DNA of 64,000 nucleotides from Martinezella lusitana (GCF_016901135.1 NZ_JAFEVL010000010.1:1-64000), one strand, 5' to 3'. Shown: positions 1 through 8,710, counted from the stretch's first letter. Translations and numbers: made by a program. Notes: generated by a model from the letters alone, not told the origin.

Positions 1-14
1 TTTATGCCTCACGC

Positions 15-499
15 TAAGCCGCATCTGCGGCTTATGCGTCTCATAATCTTCTCTGATCGAATAACGGCTCAAGCCGTGTTACAATGGGCCGCTTAAAGCG
101 GCCTTTGTCGCTTCTGAAAAGCAAGCAACAAACGCTTCTGGAATTTGGTGGGAACCCACAATAAGGGTGCTCACACGCGATAAACCCCTTGGGTTTACGC
201 TGGTAACACGCGATAAACCGCTGAAGCGGTTTACGCTGGTAACACGCGATAAACCGCTGAAGCGGTTTACGCTGGTAACACGCGATAAACCGCTGAAGCG
301 GTTTACGCTGATAACACGCGATAAACCGCTGAAGCGGTTTACGCTGATGACGCAAGCCGAAACACGGCTTGCTTCGTCGAGACGAACTGCAAAGCAGTTC
401 GCTCGGTCGCGATAAACCCTTCGGGTTTACGCTGGTAATACGGGACAAATCCTCCGGATTTGCCCCGGCGCGATAAACCGCAAAGCGGTTTACGCTGGT
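15..499. repeat. Array of short palindromes (REP-like hairpins)
   Basis: The core is tandem units at 174-206 (33 bp), 207-242, 243-278, 279-314 and 315-350 (36 bp each). Each reads roughly CGCGATAAACCGC-loop-GCGGTTTACGC plus a short linker. Degenerate palindromes flank the core: TAAGCCGCA/TGCGGCTTA at 15-34, an AGCGGCC-type stem near 91-103, a GAACTGC/GCAGTTC stem near 383-400, AAACCC/GGGTTT near 413-427, an AAATCC/GGATTT stem near 447-462, and AAACCGC/GCGGTTT near 475-491. Stems differ in sequence but stay paired. The stretch holds no convincing gene; the short open frames through it simply translate the repeats. It may lie in the spacer of an rRNA operon whose 5S gene would be left of the window, because rhizobial rrn operons end in tRNA-fMet; that is inference. 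Confidence 0.85.
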
Positions 500-501
500 A
501 A

Positions 502-578
<77 letters not shown>

Positions 579-630
579 AATCTTTCCCCTTTCCAGGTCT
601 ACTATCGCTGGCGCGAAGACTTCATCTTCG

Positions 631-758
631 CTGGCGATCGTAGCTCATCGTCCTGCAGACCATAACCTGAAGGGTGAGGCGCGCTCGAGCAAAGCGCGAT
701 CGGACAGTCCAGTGGACTGGTCAAGCAACCAACGGCGCAAAGCCTGCCCCCGCAACCA
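631..758 (+). pseudogene. Disrupted tRNA-fMet copy
   Basis: Fragments of a second tRNA-fMet occur in order: GTAGCTCATC near 640-649 (D arm), CATAACCTGAAGG at 661-673 (anticodon and 3' anticodon stem) and GCCTGCCCCCGCAACCA at 742-758 (T arm and acceptor 3' end). A short GTCCTGCAGAC sequence replaces part of the anticodon stem. About 68 bases with two small palindromes (CGCGCT/AGCGCG and CAGTCC/GGACTG) sit where the variable and 5' T-arm bases should be. No 5' acceptor strand is present, so it cannot fold as a tRNA. It looks like a duplicated gene broken by the same sort of palindromes that fill the region upstream. Confidence 0.75.
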
Positions 759-776
759 GAATTTACGAATGATATC

Positions 777-808
777 AAAGGGCTCCGAGGAAAATCGGAG
801 CCCTTTTT
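777..808 (+). terminator. Rho-independent terminator
   Basis: A 9-bp stem GGGCTCCGA/TCGGAGCCC (780-788 and 795-803) with a 6-nt loop and five T residues (804-808). It ends the tRNA-fMet transcription unit. Preceding A residues may let it work in the other direction for the convergent AraC gene. Confidence 0.9.
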
Positions 809-868
809 GCATTAAATTTATGTTTGCTAACCAGGAGCAGGCGCCTAACCAGCCCACTCGCCGCAAAT

Positions 869-1642
869 TCACGAGGAAGACCCCTCCCGCATCTCCTTCA
901 GATACCGCGCCGGCGGCATGCCGAGAATACGGGTGAACATGGTCGTGAAGCTGTTTGGACTGAGATATCCGAGTTCCAGTGCGGTCTGGGTGATGGATTG
1001 TCCTCTCACCAGGCGATCGACGGCGGAAACGATACGCAGATGTTCACGCCACCGCCCGAAGGTCATGCCGGTTTCGGACAGAAAAAGCCGCGCCAATGTC
1101 CGCGGGCTGCTGGCGGCGAGGTCGGCAAGATCTTCGAGCGTGGCATCATCACCCGGCTCCGACTTCAACCGGTCGATGACCCGAACCAATCGCGGGTCGC
1201 GCCCCTGCGGGACAAAAAGTACCGGACCATAGGTCGGCTTCGAGGCTTCATAACCGATCATTCTCGCGACTAGAGTTGCGTTCTCCTCCTGGTCAGCCAC
1301 AGCGGACAGCCGAACGGCTTCCAGTGCCAGTTCGCGCAGGAGATTGGTCACAGCGATAGTCTGGCATTGGTTCGGTAGAGCAGCTGCCATGTCGGGACTG
1401 AGCAATATCCTTATATGAACGGAGGACTCGGCATGGCGCGCGCTATGCGCGACATCCGGTGGCACCCACACCCCTCTCCCCGGTGGGGCAAGCCACCAGC
1501 CGCTTTCGCTGAAGAGCGTCATCGTGCCCGCCGTAACGACAGTCAACTGGCCGAGCGGATGCGCGTGTTCAGCGACGACGGCACCTGCATCGTGGCGGAA
1601 CAGCGAAGCACTCATGGGGCGGGATGGCGAATTTGGGAACAT
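869..1642 (-). CDS. AraC-family transcriptional regulator with cupin sensor domain
   Basis: Predicted DNA-binding regulator of 257 residues. The N-terminal part (about 15-90) looks like an AraC-type cupin domain with paired histidines H26 and H28 (EHAHPLGQL). The C-terminal part (about 165-250) carries two helix-turn-helix units: TLEDLADLAASSPRTLARLF and a second around ITQTALELGYLSPNSFTTMF, typical of AraC/XylS proteins. An alternative start lies nine codons in (position 1615, MSASLFRHD). The gene is divergent from the FMN reductase at 1745 with about 100 bp between them, so it probably controls that gene and possibly the XapX gene after it. The ligand is unknown. Confidence 0.9.
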   Translation of the reverse strand: MFPNSPSRPMSASLFRHDAGAVVAEHAHPLGQLTVVTAGTMTLFSESGWWLAPPGRGVWVPPDVAHSARHAESSVHIRILLSPDMAAALPNQCQTIAVTNLLRELALEAVRLSAVADQEENATLVARMIGYEASKPTYGPVLFVPQGRDPRLVRVIDRLKSEPGDDATLEDLADLAASSPRTLARLFLSETGMTFGRWREHLRIVSAVDRLVRGQSITQTALELGYLSPNSFTTMFTRILGMPPARYLKEMREGSSS

Positions 1643-1744
1643 GGCAGAAAGGCTGAATATGTTGACCGTTTTGCAAAGGTAAGGGCTGCAGCTTTCGTCT
1701 ATATGACAGAGATCGTCGTTTCACAAGCCAAGGTGAGCTATCTC

Positions 1745-2296
1745 ATGTCCCAAACACTTCGCATTATCGGCCTCGTCGGCAGTCTCCGCGCGGCCTCCTA
1801 TTCGCGCACGGTACTGGAAACCATCGCCGAGATGTTGCCGGATGGAACCAAGTTCGAGGCGATCGATATCGGATCGTTGCCACACTACAATGAAGATCTG
1901 GAAAAGGATGTTCTGCCCGATCCGGTAGCTTACGGCCGGGAGATGGTTGCAGCCAGCGACGCTGTTCTAATCGTCACGCCCGAATTCAACCACGGCATCC
2001 CCGGCGTGTTGAAGAACACCTTGGATTGGCTGTCGCGACCGGCTTTCGACAGTTGCCTTATCGACAAGCCGGTTCTGTTCGTAACACTGTCGCCCGGCGC
2101 GCTTGGCGGCGTGCGCGCGCAATCCCAACTGCGTGAAACCCTGGCGTCCATGCTTTGCAAACTGACGCCGCTACCGGAAATTGTCATCACCCATATCGGC
2201 GGCAAGATCGCTCAGGATCGATTGGTCGATGCGCCAACGCTCAAGCATATTCAATCGATATTGCAGCGCTTCCTCGCCGCGGTTGCACGAGCTTGA
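1745..2296 (+). CDS. NADPH-dependent FMN reductase family protein
   Basis: A 183-residue flavodoxin-fold protein. The FMN phosphate-binding loop is GSLRAASYSR near the N terminus. The second family motif is TPEFNHGIPGVLKNTLDW around residues 75-92, which contacts the flavin. These match the ChrR/azoreductase-like NADPH:FMN/quinone oxidoreductases. The frame is open far upstream (to 1415), but ATG 1745 directly precedes the conserved beta strand (LRIIGLVGSLR) and follows an AAGGTGAG ribosome site, so it is chosen. The XapX gene starts 20 bp downstream, suggesting one transcript, with the divergent AraC gene as likely regulator. A role in quinone or xenobiotic reduction is inferred from the family. 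Confidence 0.9.
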   Translation: MSQTLRIIGLVGSLRAASYSRTVLETIAEMLPDGTKFEAIDIGSLPHYNEDLEKDVLPDPVAYGREMVAASDAVLIVTPEFNHGIPGVLKNTLDWLSRPAFDSCLIDKPVLFVTLSPGALGGVRAQSQLRETLASMLCKLTPLPEIVITHIGGKIAQDRLVDAPTLKHIQSILQRFLAAVARA

Positions 2297-2316
2297 CGGC
2301 GAAGGATGGTCCCGAC

Positions 2317-2484
2317 ATGCAAAATCTCTATGCCCTTTGTGCTGGCCTTTCCGTCGGCCTGCTCTTTTCCTGGCTGCGGTTGCCGCTCCCTGCGCCGCCG
2401 ACTTTGACCGGCATCATCGGTGCCGCAGGCGTCTTTCTGGGCAGCGTGTCATTTGGCCTGTTGCAACAGTGGCTGGGGCGTTGA
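2317..2484 (+). CDS. XapX (DUF1427) domain small membrane protein
   Basis: A 55-residue protein made of two hydrophobic helices, about residues 3-20 and 29-50, separated by a proline-rich turn (LRLPLPAPPTLTGIIG). This is the arrangement of XapX-domain proteins, where the PxPPxxxGxxG signature joins two transmembrane segments. It follows the FMN reductase by 20 bp and is probably co-transcribed. XapX proteins have no firmly established function. The short length is normal for the family. Confidence 0.8.
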   Translation: MQNLYALCAGLSVGLLFSWLRLPLPAPPTLTGIIGAAGVFLGSVSFGLLQQWLGR

Positions 2485-2558
2485 TCCCGCACAACTGATC
2501 GCACGGTCCCTCGATCACCGCACTCTCGCCTATCGTCGATGCCGCGAACATCCCCGGG

Positions 2559-3617
2559 CTACCGCTCCGGAGTGAGAATGCAGCATTGCTCCGGCAGCGG
2601 TACGAGCACGGCCGCGCTGCCCGCCGCCATCGGTTCGGACAATGCCCCGTTGGCGACAATGTCGCCGGCCGGCGTGGTGCATTGATATTGATAGGCGCGA
2701 CCGAGATAGGTTCTTGTTCCGAGAACCGCCGGCAGGCCATCACCTTGCCGCCGCACGGAAAGGCCGTCGGCGCGGCAGGCGAGGACAAAGTCGTCGGGGA
2801 TCGGGCCGAAATCATCCTGCGAAAGCGCAATCTTTGCGCTGCCCGCGCCTTCCGCCGTCACGAAAGCCCCCTCGCGCGCGATCGCTCGCAAAGGCAACAG
2901 GTTCTCGAAGCCGACGAAACGGGCGACGAAGCTGTTCGCCGGTTTGCGATAAAGGACCTCAGGCGTATCGAGCTGCATGATGCGGCCGGCATTCATGATG
3001 GCGACGCGATCCGAGATCGAAAAGGCTTCTTCCTGGTCGTGCGTCACGTAAAGCGATGTCGTTCCGTTGGCGCGCTGCAGCTGACGGATTTCGACGCGCA
3101 TGTCGATCCTGAGCTTGGCGTCGAGATTGGAAAGCGGCTCGTCGAACATCAGCAGCGGCGGCTCGATGACCAGGGCGCGCGCCAGCGCGACGCGCTGTTT
3201 CTGGCCGCCCGAGAGTGCTGAGGGCAGCCGGTCGCCAAGGCCGGAAAGCCCGACGCGTTCCAGCATGGCGGCGGCTTTCTGCCGGCGCTCCTGCGCCGCG
3301 AGGCGACGCTGCTTCAGGCCGAAGGCGACATTTTCAAGCACGGTCAGATGTGGGAACAGCGCATAGTTCTGGAACACCAGGCCGATATCCCGCGCGTGCG
3401 CCGGAAGTGTCGTCAGGTCGCGATCGCCCAGTTTTATGGTGCCGCTTGTCGGCTGCAGGAAGCCGGCGACCAGCCGCAGTGTCGTCGTCTTGCCGCAACC
3501 GCTGGAGCCGAGCAGCGAGACCAGCTCGCCGGCTGCGACCGACAGCGAGAGGTCCTGCAGCACCGGCGTCTTGCCGTAATGGGCGCTGATGGATTGGATG
3601 GTAAGCGATACGGTCAC
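2559..3617 (-). CDS. ABC transporter ATP-binding protein (PotA/FbpC type)
   Basis: Cytoplasmic ATPase of a four-gene importer. In 352 residues it shows Walker A GSSGCGKTT (37-45), Q-loop VFQNYALFPH near 83, signature LSGGQKQ (135-141), Walker B LLMFDE (155-160) and the H-loop in YVTHDQEEA. A C-terminal TOBE-like regulatory region of about 110 residues follows. The start codon is GTG at 3617. It lies 6 bp after the permease at 3624-4412 and is the last gene of the unit SBP-permease-permease-ATPase. The family is annotated for polyamines, iron or other small solutes; the neighbouring deaminase-like gene argues for a purine-like or other N-heterocyclic substrate, which is inference. Confidence 0.93.
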   Translation of the reverse strand: MTVSLTIQSISAHYGKTPVLQDLSLSVAAGELVSLLGSSGCGKTTTLRLVAGFLQPTSGTIKLGDRDLTTLPAHARDIGLVFQNYALFPHLTVLENVAFGLKQRRLAAQERRQKAAAMLERVGLSGLGDRLPSALSGGQKQRVALARALVIEPPLLMFDEPLSNLDAKLRIDMRVEIRQLQRANGTTSLYVTHDQEEAFSISDRVAIMNAGRIMQLDTPEVLYRKPANSFVARFVGFENLLPLRAIAREGAFVTAEGAGSAKIALSQDDFGPIPDDFVLACRADGLSVRRQGDGLPAVLGTRTYLGRAYQYQCTTPAGDIVANGALSEPMAAGSAAVLVPLPEQCCILTPER

Positions 3618-3623
3618 GGGCGG

Positions 3624-4412
3624 CTACTTTGTCAGGAAGGTGAGGCCCAGGGTCGCTTCGACGACCGCCATGACGGCGACGGTCACGAGCATCAACAGCA
3701 CGGACACCGAGGCGATGGTCGGGTCGAAGAACTGCTCCATGTGAGCGAGGATCTGGATGGGAAGGGTGGAGATGCCGGGTCCCGTCAGGAAGACCGAGAC
3801 GGAGACATCGTTGATGGACGTGATGAAGGCGAGAATGAAGGCGGCGATGACGCCGGCGCGGATATTCGGCAGCACCACCGTCAGGAAGGTTTTCAGTGGC
3901 GGGCAGCCCAGGCTGATGGCCGCCTCTTCTATGGAGAAGTCGAAGCTGGCGAGGCTGGCGCTCACTACGCGCACGGAATAGGGCAGGACCAGCAGCGCAT
4001 GGCCGATCAGCAGGCTCGGGAAGATCGGAAGCCCGAGGCCTATGGTGACCGACTTCATCAGCGAAAAGCCGAAGACGATCTCCGGAACGAGGATCGGAAG
4101 GACGAAGAGCGTCGAAAGCCAGCTCGGCAGCTCGACCCGATATCGGCTGATGGCATAGGCGGCGGGGATGCCAATCAGCAGCGAAAGCGCTGTTCCGAGC
4201 AAGGCGAGCTCGAGGCTGGTAATGGCAGTCGTGCGAAAGGCCTCGATCTCAAAAATATTCCAGAACCAGTGCAGCGTCAGCCCCTGCGGCGGGAAGGTGA
4301 GGTAGCTGGTGTTGCTGAAGGCGGAGCCGATGATGATGACGAGCGGCGCCAAAAGAAACAGGAAGACGCAGGCCGTGAAAGCGATGAGCGCGGGGTGGAC
4401 GGATCTTGCCAT
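3624..4412 (-). CDS. ABC transporter permease (PotC type)
   Basis: Inner-membrane permease of 262 residues with about six hydrophobic helices. It carries the EAA loop that docks to the ATPase (EEAAISLGCPPLKTFLTVV, about residues 160-178). Its opening, with a long periplasmic loop containing FPPQGLTLHWFWNIFE, is characteristic of PotC-like partners in polyamine-type importers. It begins 4 bp after the other permease gene, so the two are translated together. It pairs with the permease at 4417-5241 to form the channel. Confidence 0.92.
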   Translation of the reverse strand: MARSVHPALIAFTACVFLFLLAPLVIIIGSAFSNTSYLTFPPQGLTLHWFWNIFEIEAFRTTAITSLELALLGTALSLLIGIPAAYAISRYRVELPSWLSTLFVLPILVPEIVFGFSLMKSVTIGLGLPIFPSLLIGHALLVLPYSVRVVSASLASFDFSIEEAAISLGCPPLKTFLTVVLPNIRAGVIAAFILAFITSINDVSVSVFLTGPGISTLPIQILAHMEQFFDPTIASVSVLLMLVTVAVMAVVEATLGLTFLTK

Positions 4413-4416
4413 ATCG

Positions 4417-5241
4417 TCACACCGCCATCGGGTTCAGCCGTCGGGCGATGCGGCTCATGATCGCCACGATACCGATCGTCACGACGACCATGATGGCGGC
4501 AATCGTCGATGCTCCGACCCAGTCGAAGGTGACCATGGCGCGCTGGTAGAGGAAAGTGCCCATCATCATCTGCTTTTCGCCGCCGAGCAGCTGCGGCGTG
4601 GCATAGGAGGTGAAGCTGCCGGTAAAGACCAGCACGGCGCCGACGATGAGGCCGGGTGTGGCGAGCGGCAGGATGACCTGCCTAAATGTCGCCGCCGGCG
4701 TCGCGCCGAGCGAAGTCGCCGCCTGGATCAGGTCCTGCGGTATGCCCTCGAGCACACCGACGAGGGTGAGGATCATCAGTGGCACGAACAGATAGACCAT
4801 CGCGACGATGACCGAACCTTCGGTATAGAGCATCGAGAGCGGCTCGCTGATAACGCCGACCGAGAGCAGGATGGTGTTGAGAATGCCGTTCTTGCCGAGA
4901 ATGATTAGCCAGGCGAAGGAGCGCACGACGACGCCGGTCAGCAGGGGGAAAACGGCGGCGATGATCATCAGGCTTTTTGCGCGATCCGGCATTTGCGCGA
5001 TCACATAGGCGGCGATGAACCCGACGACGAGGGAGATCGCCGTCGTCACCAGCGCGACCTCGATCGTCCTGTAGAGAACCGTGCGGCGGAAGCCGCTGGT
5101 GAAGAAGGCGACATAGGGGGAAAACACACCCTTGGGTTCGGCGAATGTCGCCGCGATCGTGATGATCACGGGGACGAGAAGGAACAGCACCACGGCTGTC
5201 ATCGCCGGCGCCGTCAAACCCCATTTTGCAAGATGCTTCAT
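4417..5241 (-). CDS. ABC transporter permease (PotB type)
   Basis: First permease of the importer, 274 residues, about six membrane helices. The EAA loop appears as QAATSLGATPAATFRQVILP around residue 185. ATG 5241 is chosen; a TTG codon directly before it would add one residue. The gene follows the substrate-binding protein after 47 bp containing a short TGCCGC/GCGGCA hairpin (5261-5281), a common way to keep binding-protein mRNA more abundant than permease mRNA. The translation continues directly into the PotC-type permease. Confidence 0.92.
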   Translation of the reverse strand: MKHLAKWGLTAPAMTAVVLFLLVPVIITIAATFAEPKGVFSPYVAFFTSGFRRTVLYRTIEVALVTTAISLVVGFIAAYVIAQMPDRAKSLMIIAAVFPLLTGVVVRSFAWLIILGKNGILNTILLSVGVISEPLSMLYTEGSVIVAMVYLFVPLMILTLVGVLEGIPQDLIQAATSLGATPAATFRQVILPLATPGLIVGAVLVFTGSFTSYATPQLLGGEKQMMMGTFLYQRAMVTFDWVGASTIAAIMVVVTIGIVAIMSRIARRLNPMAV

Positions 5242-5288
5242 CAAACGAATTCCGTAAGGATGCCGCAGGGTCGCCGCGGCACGCCCTG

Positions 5289-6326
5289 TTACATGCCGAA
5301 GATCTCGTTCCAGCGATCGATCCAGTCCGATTGCGCTTCATTCAGCTTGGCATAATCGATGCGGCTGAGCTTTGCGATCATGTCGGGGCCGTAGGTCCAG
5401 AGCCTGGCCTTTTCGGGCGTCAGTACGACCTTGGTGGAAACAGGCGCATCGACGCCCTGTTCGGCTTCTGCCTGCTGGACGTCCTTCGACAGGATGAAGT
5501 TGATGAACTGGTGGGCGAGCTCGACGTTTTCGGAGCCCTTGGGAATATTGACGGTATTGAGGGTGGCGACATCGCCTTCCTTGAGACTGGCCCAGGCCAT
5601 GGTGGGAACGGCAGCCTGCATCGATGCCAAGGTGAAGTCCTGCGCCAGCGCCACCTTGGCCTCGCCCGTCGAGATCAGGTTCACCAGCTCGGAGCCGGTA
5701 TTGTAATTCTTCACGACATTCGGCTTCAGCGCGCTGATCGCTTCGAAGGCCTTGTCGGCGTCGTCATAGGGATCGGCGCCTGCATGCTTGCCGGCCTGAA
5801 GCACCGTCAGCGGTCCGGCCGTCGTGGTGATGCCCGGAAGCGTGACGGCGCCCTTCAAGTCGTCGCGCCAGAGATCGTTCCAGGAGGTAATTGGCGTGAC
5901 GACTTTTGCTGTGTCGTAGACGATGCCCACGCGGCCGATGGTATAGGCGGGGCCGTAATTGCCCTGCGGCGCCCTGGCGAGGTCGTAGAGATCGGCAAGG
6001 TTCGGGATTTTACTGCGGTCGAGCTCCTGAAAGAGACCCTGCTGAATGCCGACCTGCGAATAGCTGTCGGTCAGGTAGATCACATCGACGCCCTTGCCGC
6101 CGCGCAGCTTCAACTTGTTGAGGCGGTCGGCATTGTTGCCGGTTTCGAAAACGACGTCGCAGCCGCAGATCTTCTTGAAAGGCTCGATGATGTTGGCCTG
6201 CATCTTCTCGCCATTGTAGCCCCACCAGGAAATGGTCAGCGTTTTTGCCTGGGCATAGGCCGGGAAGGCGGCAGTGGCAGCAAGAATCGCAAAGCCCGCG
6301 ACATGGGCAAGAGTGAGGCCCTTCAT
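5289..6326 (-). CDS. ABC transporter periplasmic substrate-binding protein (PotD-like)
   Basis: Secreted receptor of the importer, 345 residues. A signal peptide of about 27 residues ends near AYAQA. The mature protein opens with KTLTISWWGYNGEKMQANII, typical of PotD/spermidine-putrescine binding proteins. ATG 6326 is chosen because it precedes the signal peptide and has AAAGGA upstream; the frame is open 14 codons further. A CGC dipeptide-bridged pair (KKICGCDVVFETGN) recurs in the second binding protein of this window (36734-37756), suggesting common ancestry and perhaps a disulphide or strained cysteine pair. First gene of the unit; divergent from the amidohydrolase at 6595. Confidence 0.93.
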   Translation of the reverse strand: MKGLTLAHVAGFAILAATAAFPAYAQAKTLTISWWGYNGEKMQANIIEPFKKICGCDVVFETGNNADRLNKLKLRGGKGVDVIYLTDSYSQVGIQQGLFQELDRSKIPNLADLYDLARAPQGNYGPAYTIGRVGIVYDTAKVVTPITSWNDLWRDDLKGAVTLPGITTTAGPLTVLQAGKHAGADPYDDADKAFEAISALKPNVVKNYNTGSELVNLISTGEAKVALAQDFTLASMQAAVPTMAWASLKEGDVATLNTVNIPKGSENVELAHQFINFILSKDVQQAEAEQGVDAPVSTKVVLTPEKARLWTYGPDMIAKLSRIDYAKLNEAQSDWIDRWNEIFGM

Positions 6327-6594
6327 TATCGAAATCCTTTGGTCAATGAAATCAGGCATATGCTTCAAGCTTGCAGGATACTATTTTTCGAGCACCGGCT
6401 TTACAAGCCCAACAATTGAGCACGGGACAGTTTTTCCGCCGCTGCATTGGCAGGCCACGTATTCCGGCGCGCATGATAGCCGGGAATGCAACCCATTGAG
6501 ATAATTTGGTTTCCTTCAAGCAAGACAGGCCGCTTTACACACCGGATCGCCATCTCTACCCTCGGCCGATCGAATTCTCGCAGGCATACCTATC

Positions 6595-8472
6595 ATGACA
6601 TCTCCGACCATAAATCTCCCCGACGATCTGCTAGTGAACGCGGCTGACGAGGTGTTGATCCGCCAGGATCTGACGCTCACCGCGCTCGGTCGCCGTCCTG
6701 CCGACCGCTTGCTGCGCGTTGGCCGGCTGCTCGACGTCCATAGCCGCACCTGGCTCGAGGATCAGGAGATTGTCATCAAGGGCAGGCGCATCGCCTATGT
6801 CGGCCCGGCCGGCAGCTATGAGGGCGAGGTCGGCGAGCGCGTGCACGAGCCGCATCTTGCGGCCGTTCCCGGCTTCGGTGAGGCGCACAAACATATCGAG
6901 AGCTCGCACTTGACGCCGGAATGGGAGGCCGCCCTGGTCATGCCGCATGGCGTCACCTGGACCTGCGAGGCGAGCCATGAATTTTCCAATGTGAACGGCG
7001 CCCGCAATCTCGAATTCTGGCTTGAGCCACGCCGTCGCGGATCGCCGATGAAGATCTTTCCCCTGCCGGGTTCGGCCGTGCCGCCGACCGCTTATGAATG
7101 GGGCGGCGGCCATTTCGGCTATGACGAGCAGAAAGCCTTTCTCGGCGAAAGCCTGATGGTCGCTGGCCTTGACGAAGTGATGGATTGGCCTTCGGTCAGC
7201 AATCCGGACAATCCCGCCTATGACCGCCTCTGGGGCATGATCCGCGCCACTTTCGAGCAGCGCGGCGTCGTCGAGGGTCATGGGGCGGGCTTACGCGATC
7301 TGGCGTCGATCAATGCCTTTGCCGGCGCAGGCCTCGCCTCCGATCATGAAGGCTGGTTCCTGGACGAAATATGGGAAAAGCTGACGCATGGCCTGTTCAT
7401 AGAGCTTCGGCCGCATTCCTTGCCCGAGGTGATTCAGGGGCTGATCGAAAAGGGCCTGTCCGACTGGTCGCAGATCGCTTTCGTCACGGATGACCGCAGC
7501 GCCTCCGATACGCTGAAAATCGGGGCCACCGACCACAATGTCCGGCTTGCGATCGAAAACGGGCTGGCGCCTGAGATCGCCATTCAATGCGTAACGATCA
7601 ACCCGGCGCGGCATATGCGGCTCACGCCCTGGGTCGGCTCGATCGCGCCCGGTCGTTTTGCCGATATCGTGCTTCTGGATGATGTGAAGAGGCTGTCGAT
7701 CGCCAAGGTCTGGGCTGATGGTAAGCCGGCTTCCGAAGGCAAGACCTTCCTCGGTGTCCGCCCCGAGATCGACTGGCCGGATTGGGCGACGAAGACGGTC
7801 CGGATCGACAGGGTCGTCACGCCGGAGGATTTTCGCATTGCCGCTCCATCGGATGCGGCGACTGCAAAGGCCGCGCTGTTGCGGCCGTTCCATTGGGCCG
7901 ATGATTTCATCATCATGGATTTGCCGGTCCGGGATGGCGCCGTCCAGCGCGATCCGGATCGCAATGTCACCAAGTTCGCGATCGTCGACCGGTTTTCGGG
8001 CGAGGCCAAGGTTTCCCGCATGTTCTGGCTGGGCACCGGGCCGCGCACGCCGGATACGGCGCTTGGCGCGACGCTCGGCCATGACAAGCACAATATCTGG
8101 GTCGTCGGTTCCTCCGATGAAGCCATGGCAATGGTCGCCAATGCGCTCAATGAACAGCAGGGAGGCTGGGTGCTTGTATCGGGCGGAAAGGTGATCGCCC
8201 GCGTCCGCTACGAGGTCGGCGGCCTGATGACGGCACGATCGGCAGAGGAGCTCGATGTGGAAATGCAGAGGCTCTATGCTGCCGGCGCCGGGATCGATTG
8301 GATGTACGAGCCGACTTTCTCGCCGCGCTGGTGGCCTGGCTTTCCCGAGCGTCTCTCCTTTGCGACGCTGACCTGTGCGCCATGGCGCTGGGTTCTTGTG
8401 GCACCGTCGGAGCGAGCGCCGGAAGGCTTCGTCAATGTTGCCACTGGAGAGACGCATCCCATCGTCTGGTAA
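6595..8472 (+). CDS. Adenine-deaminase-like amidohydrolase
   Basis: A 625-residue member of the amidohydrolase superfamily resembling adenine deaminase (Ade). The metal-site strand reads GFGEAHKHIESSHLTPEW, with His-x-His, near residues 93-110. The deaminase aspartate is probably in AFVTDDRSASD. The frame has the usual APGRFADIVLLDD closing segment and a C-terminal Ade domain of about 200 residues. It differs from the canonical paralogue at 31309-33096 (HKH instead of HMH, and altered flanks), so adenine may not be the substrate. Start at 6595 is the first in-frame ATG; no strong ribosome site is visible. It is divergent from the importer genes, and an isomerase-like gene follows. Confidence 0.85.
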   Translation: MTSPTINLPDDLLVNAADEVLIRQDLTLTALGRRPADRLLRVGRLLDVHSRTWLEDQEIVIKGRRIAYVGPAGSYEGEVGERVHEPHLAAVPGFGEAHKHIESSHLTPEWEAALVMPHGVTWTCEASHEFSNVNGARNLEFWLEPRRRGSPMKIFPLPGSAVPPTAYEWGGGHFGYDEQKAFLGESLMVAGLDEVMDWPSVSNPDNPAYDRLWGMIRATFEQRGVVEGHGAGLRDLASINAFAGAGLASDHEGWFLDEIWEKLTHGLFIELRPHSLPEVIQGLIEKGLSDWSQIAFVTDDRSASDTLKIGATDHNVRLAIENGLAPEIAIQCVTINPARHMRLTPWVGSIAPGRFADIVLLDDVKRLSIAKVWADGKPASEGKTFLGVRPEIDWPDWATKTVRIDRVVTPEDFRIAAPSDAATAKAALLRPFHWADDFIIMDLPVRDGAVQRDPDRNVTKFAIVDRFSGEAKVSRMFWLGTGPRTPDTALGATLGHDKHNIWVVGSSDEAMAMVANALNEQQGGWVLVSGGKVIARVRYEVGGLMTARSAEELDVEMQRLYAAGAGIDWMYEPTFSPRWWPGFPERLSFATLTCAPWRWVLVAPSERAPEGFVNVATGETHPIVW

Positions 8473-8710
8473 GGGATAGCCTTATTTCAGCTATCGGATA
8501 TCCCGCCTGATGCGCGGGTATCGATAATCTGGCGAATGGGTGCAATCGGCGTCTGCTCGTCAGTGACACCGCCGGCTCTTGACGGCCGAACATTGCTTCG
8601 TAATTATCCGTTTGGTTACTTGTACCGTGCCGCAGGTGATGGGAACAAGGTGGAGCGTACCTTGTTTTCGGTCTCGCCGGCTGAGATCGGGAAACCAGGC
8701 GGAGGAGGCC

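Noticed and set aside
174..350. Regular 36-bp repeats resembling a CRISPR array
   Set aside because: The units are directly abutting with no unique spacers, each is a palindrome, and no cas gene is near.
1..501. 5S rRNA gene expected before tRNA-fMet
   Set aside because: No 5S-like sequence is seen in the window; the space is palindromes. It may lie beyond the left edge.
3348..4460. Plus-strand open frame of 370 codons opposite the ABC genes
   Set aside because: It is an Asp/Gly/Arg-rich shadow spanning two real minus-strand genes.
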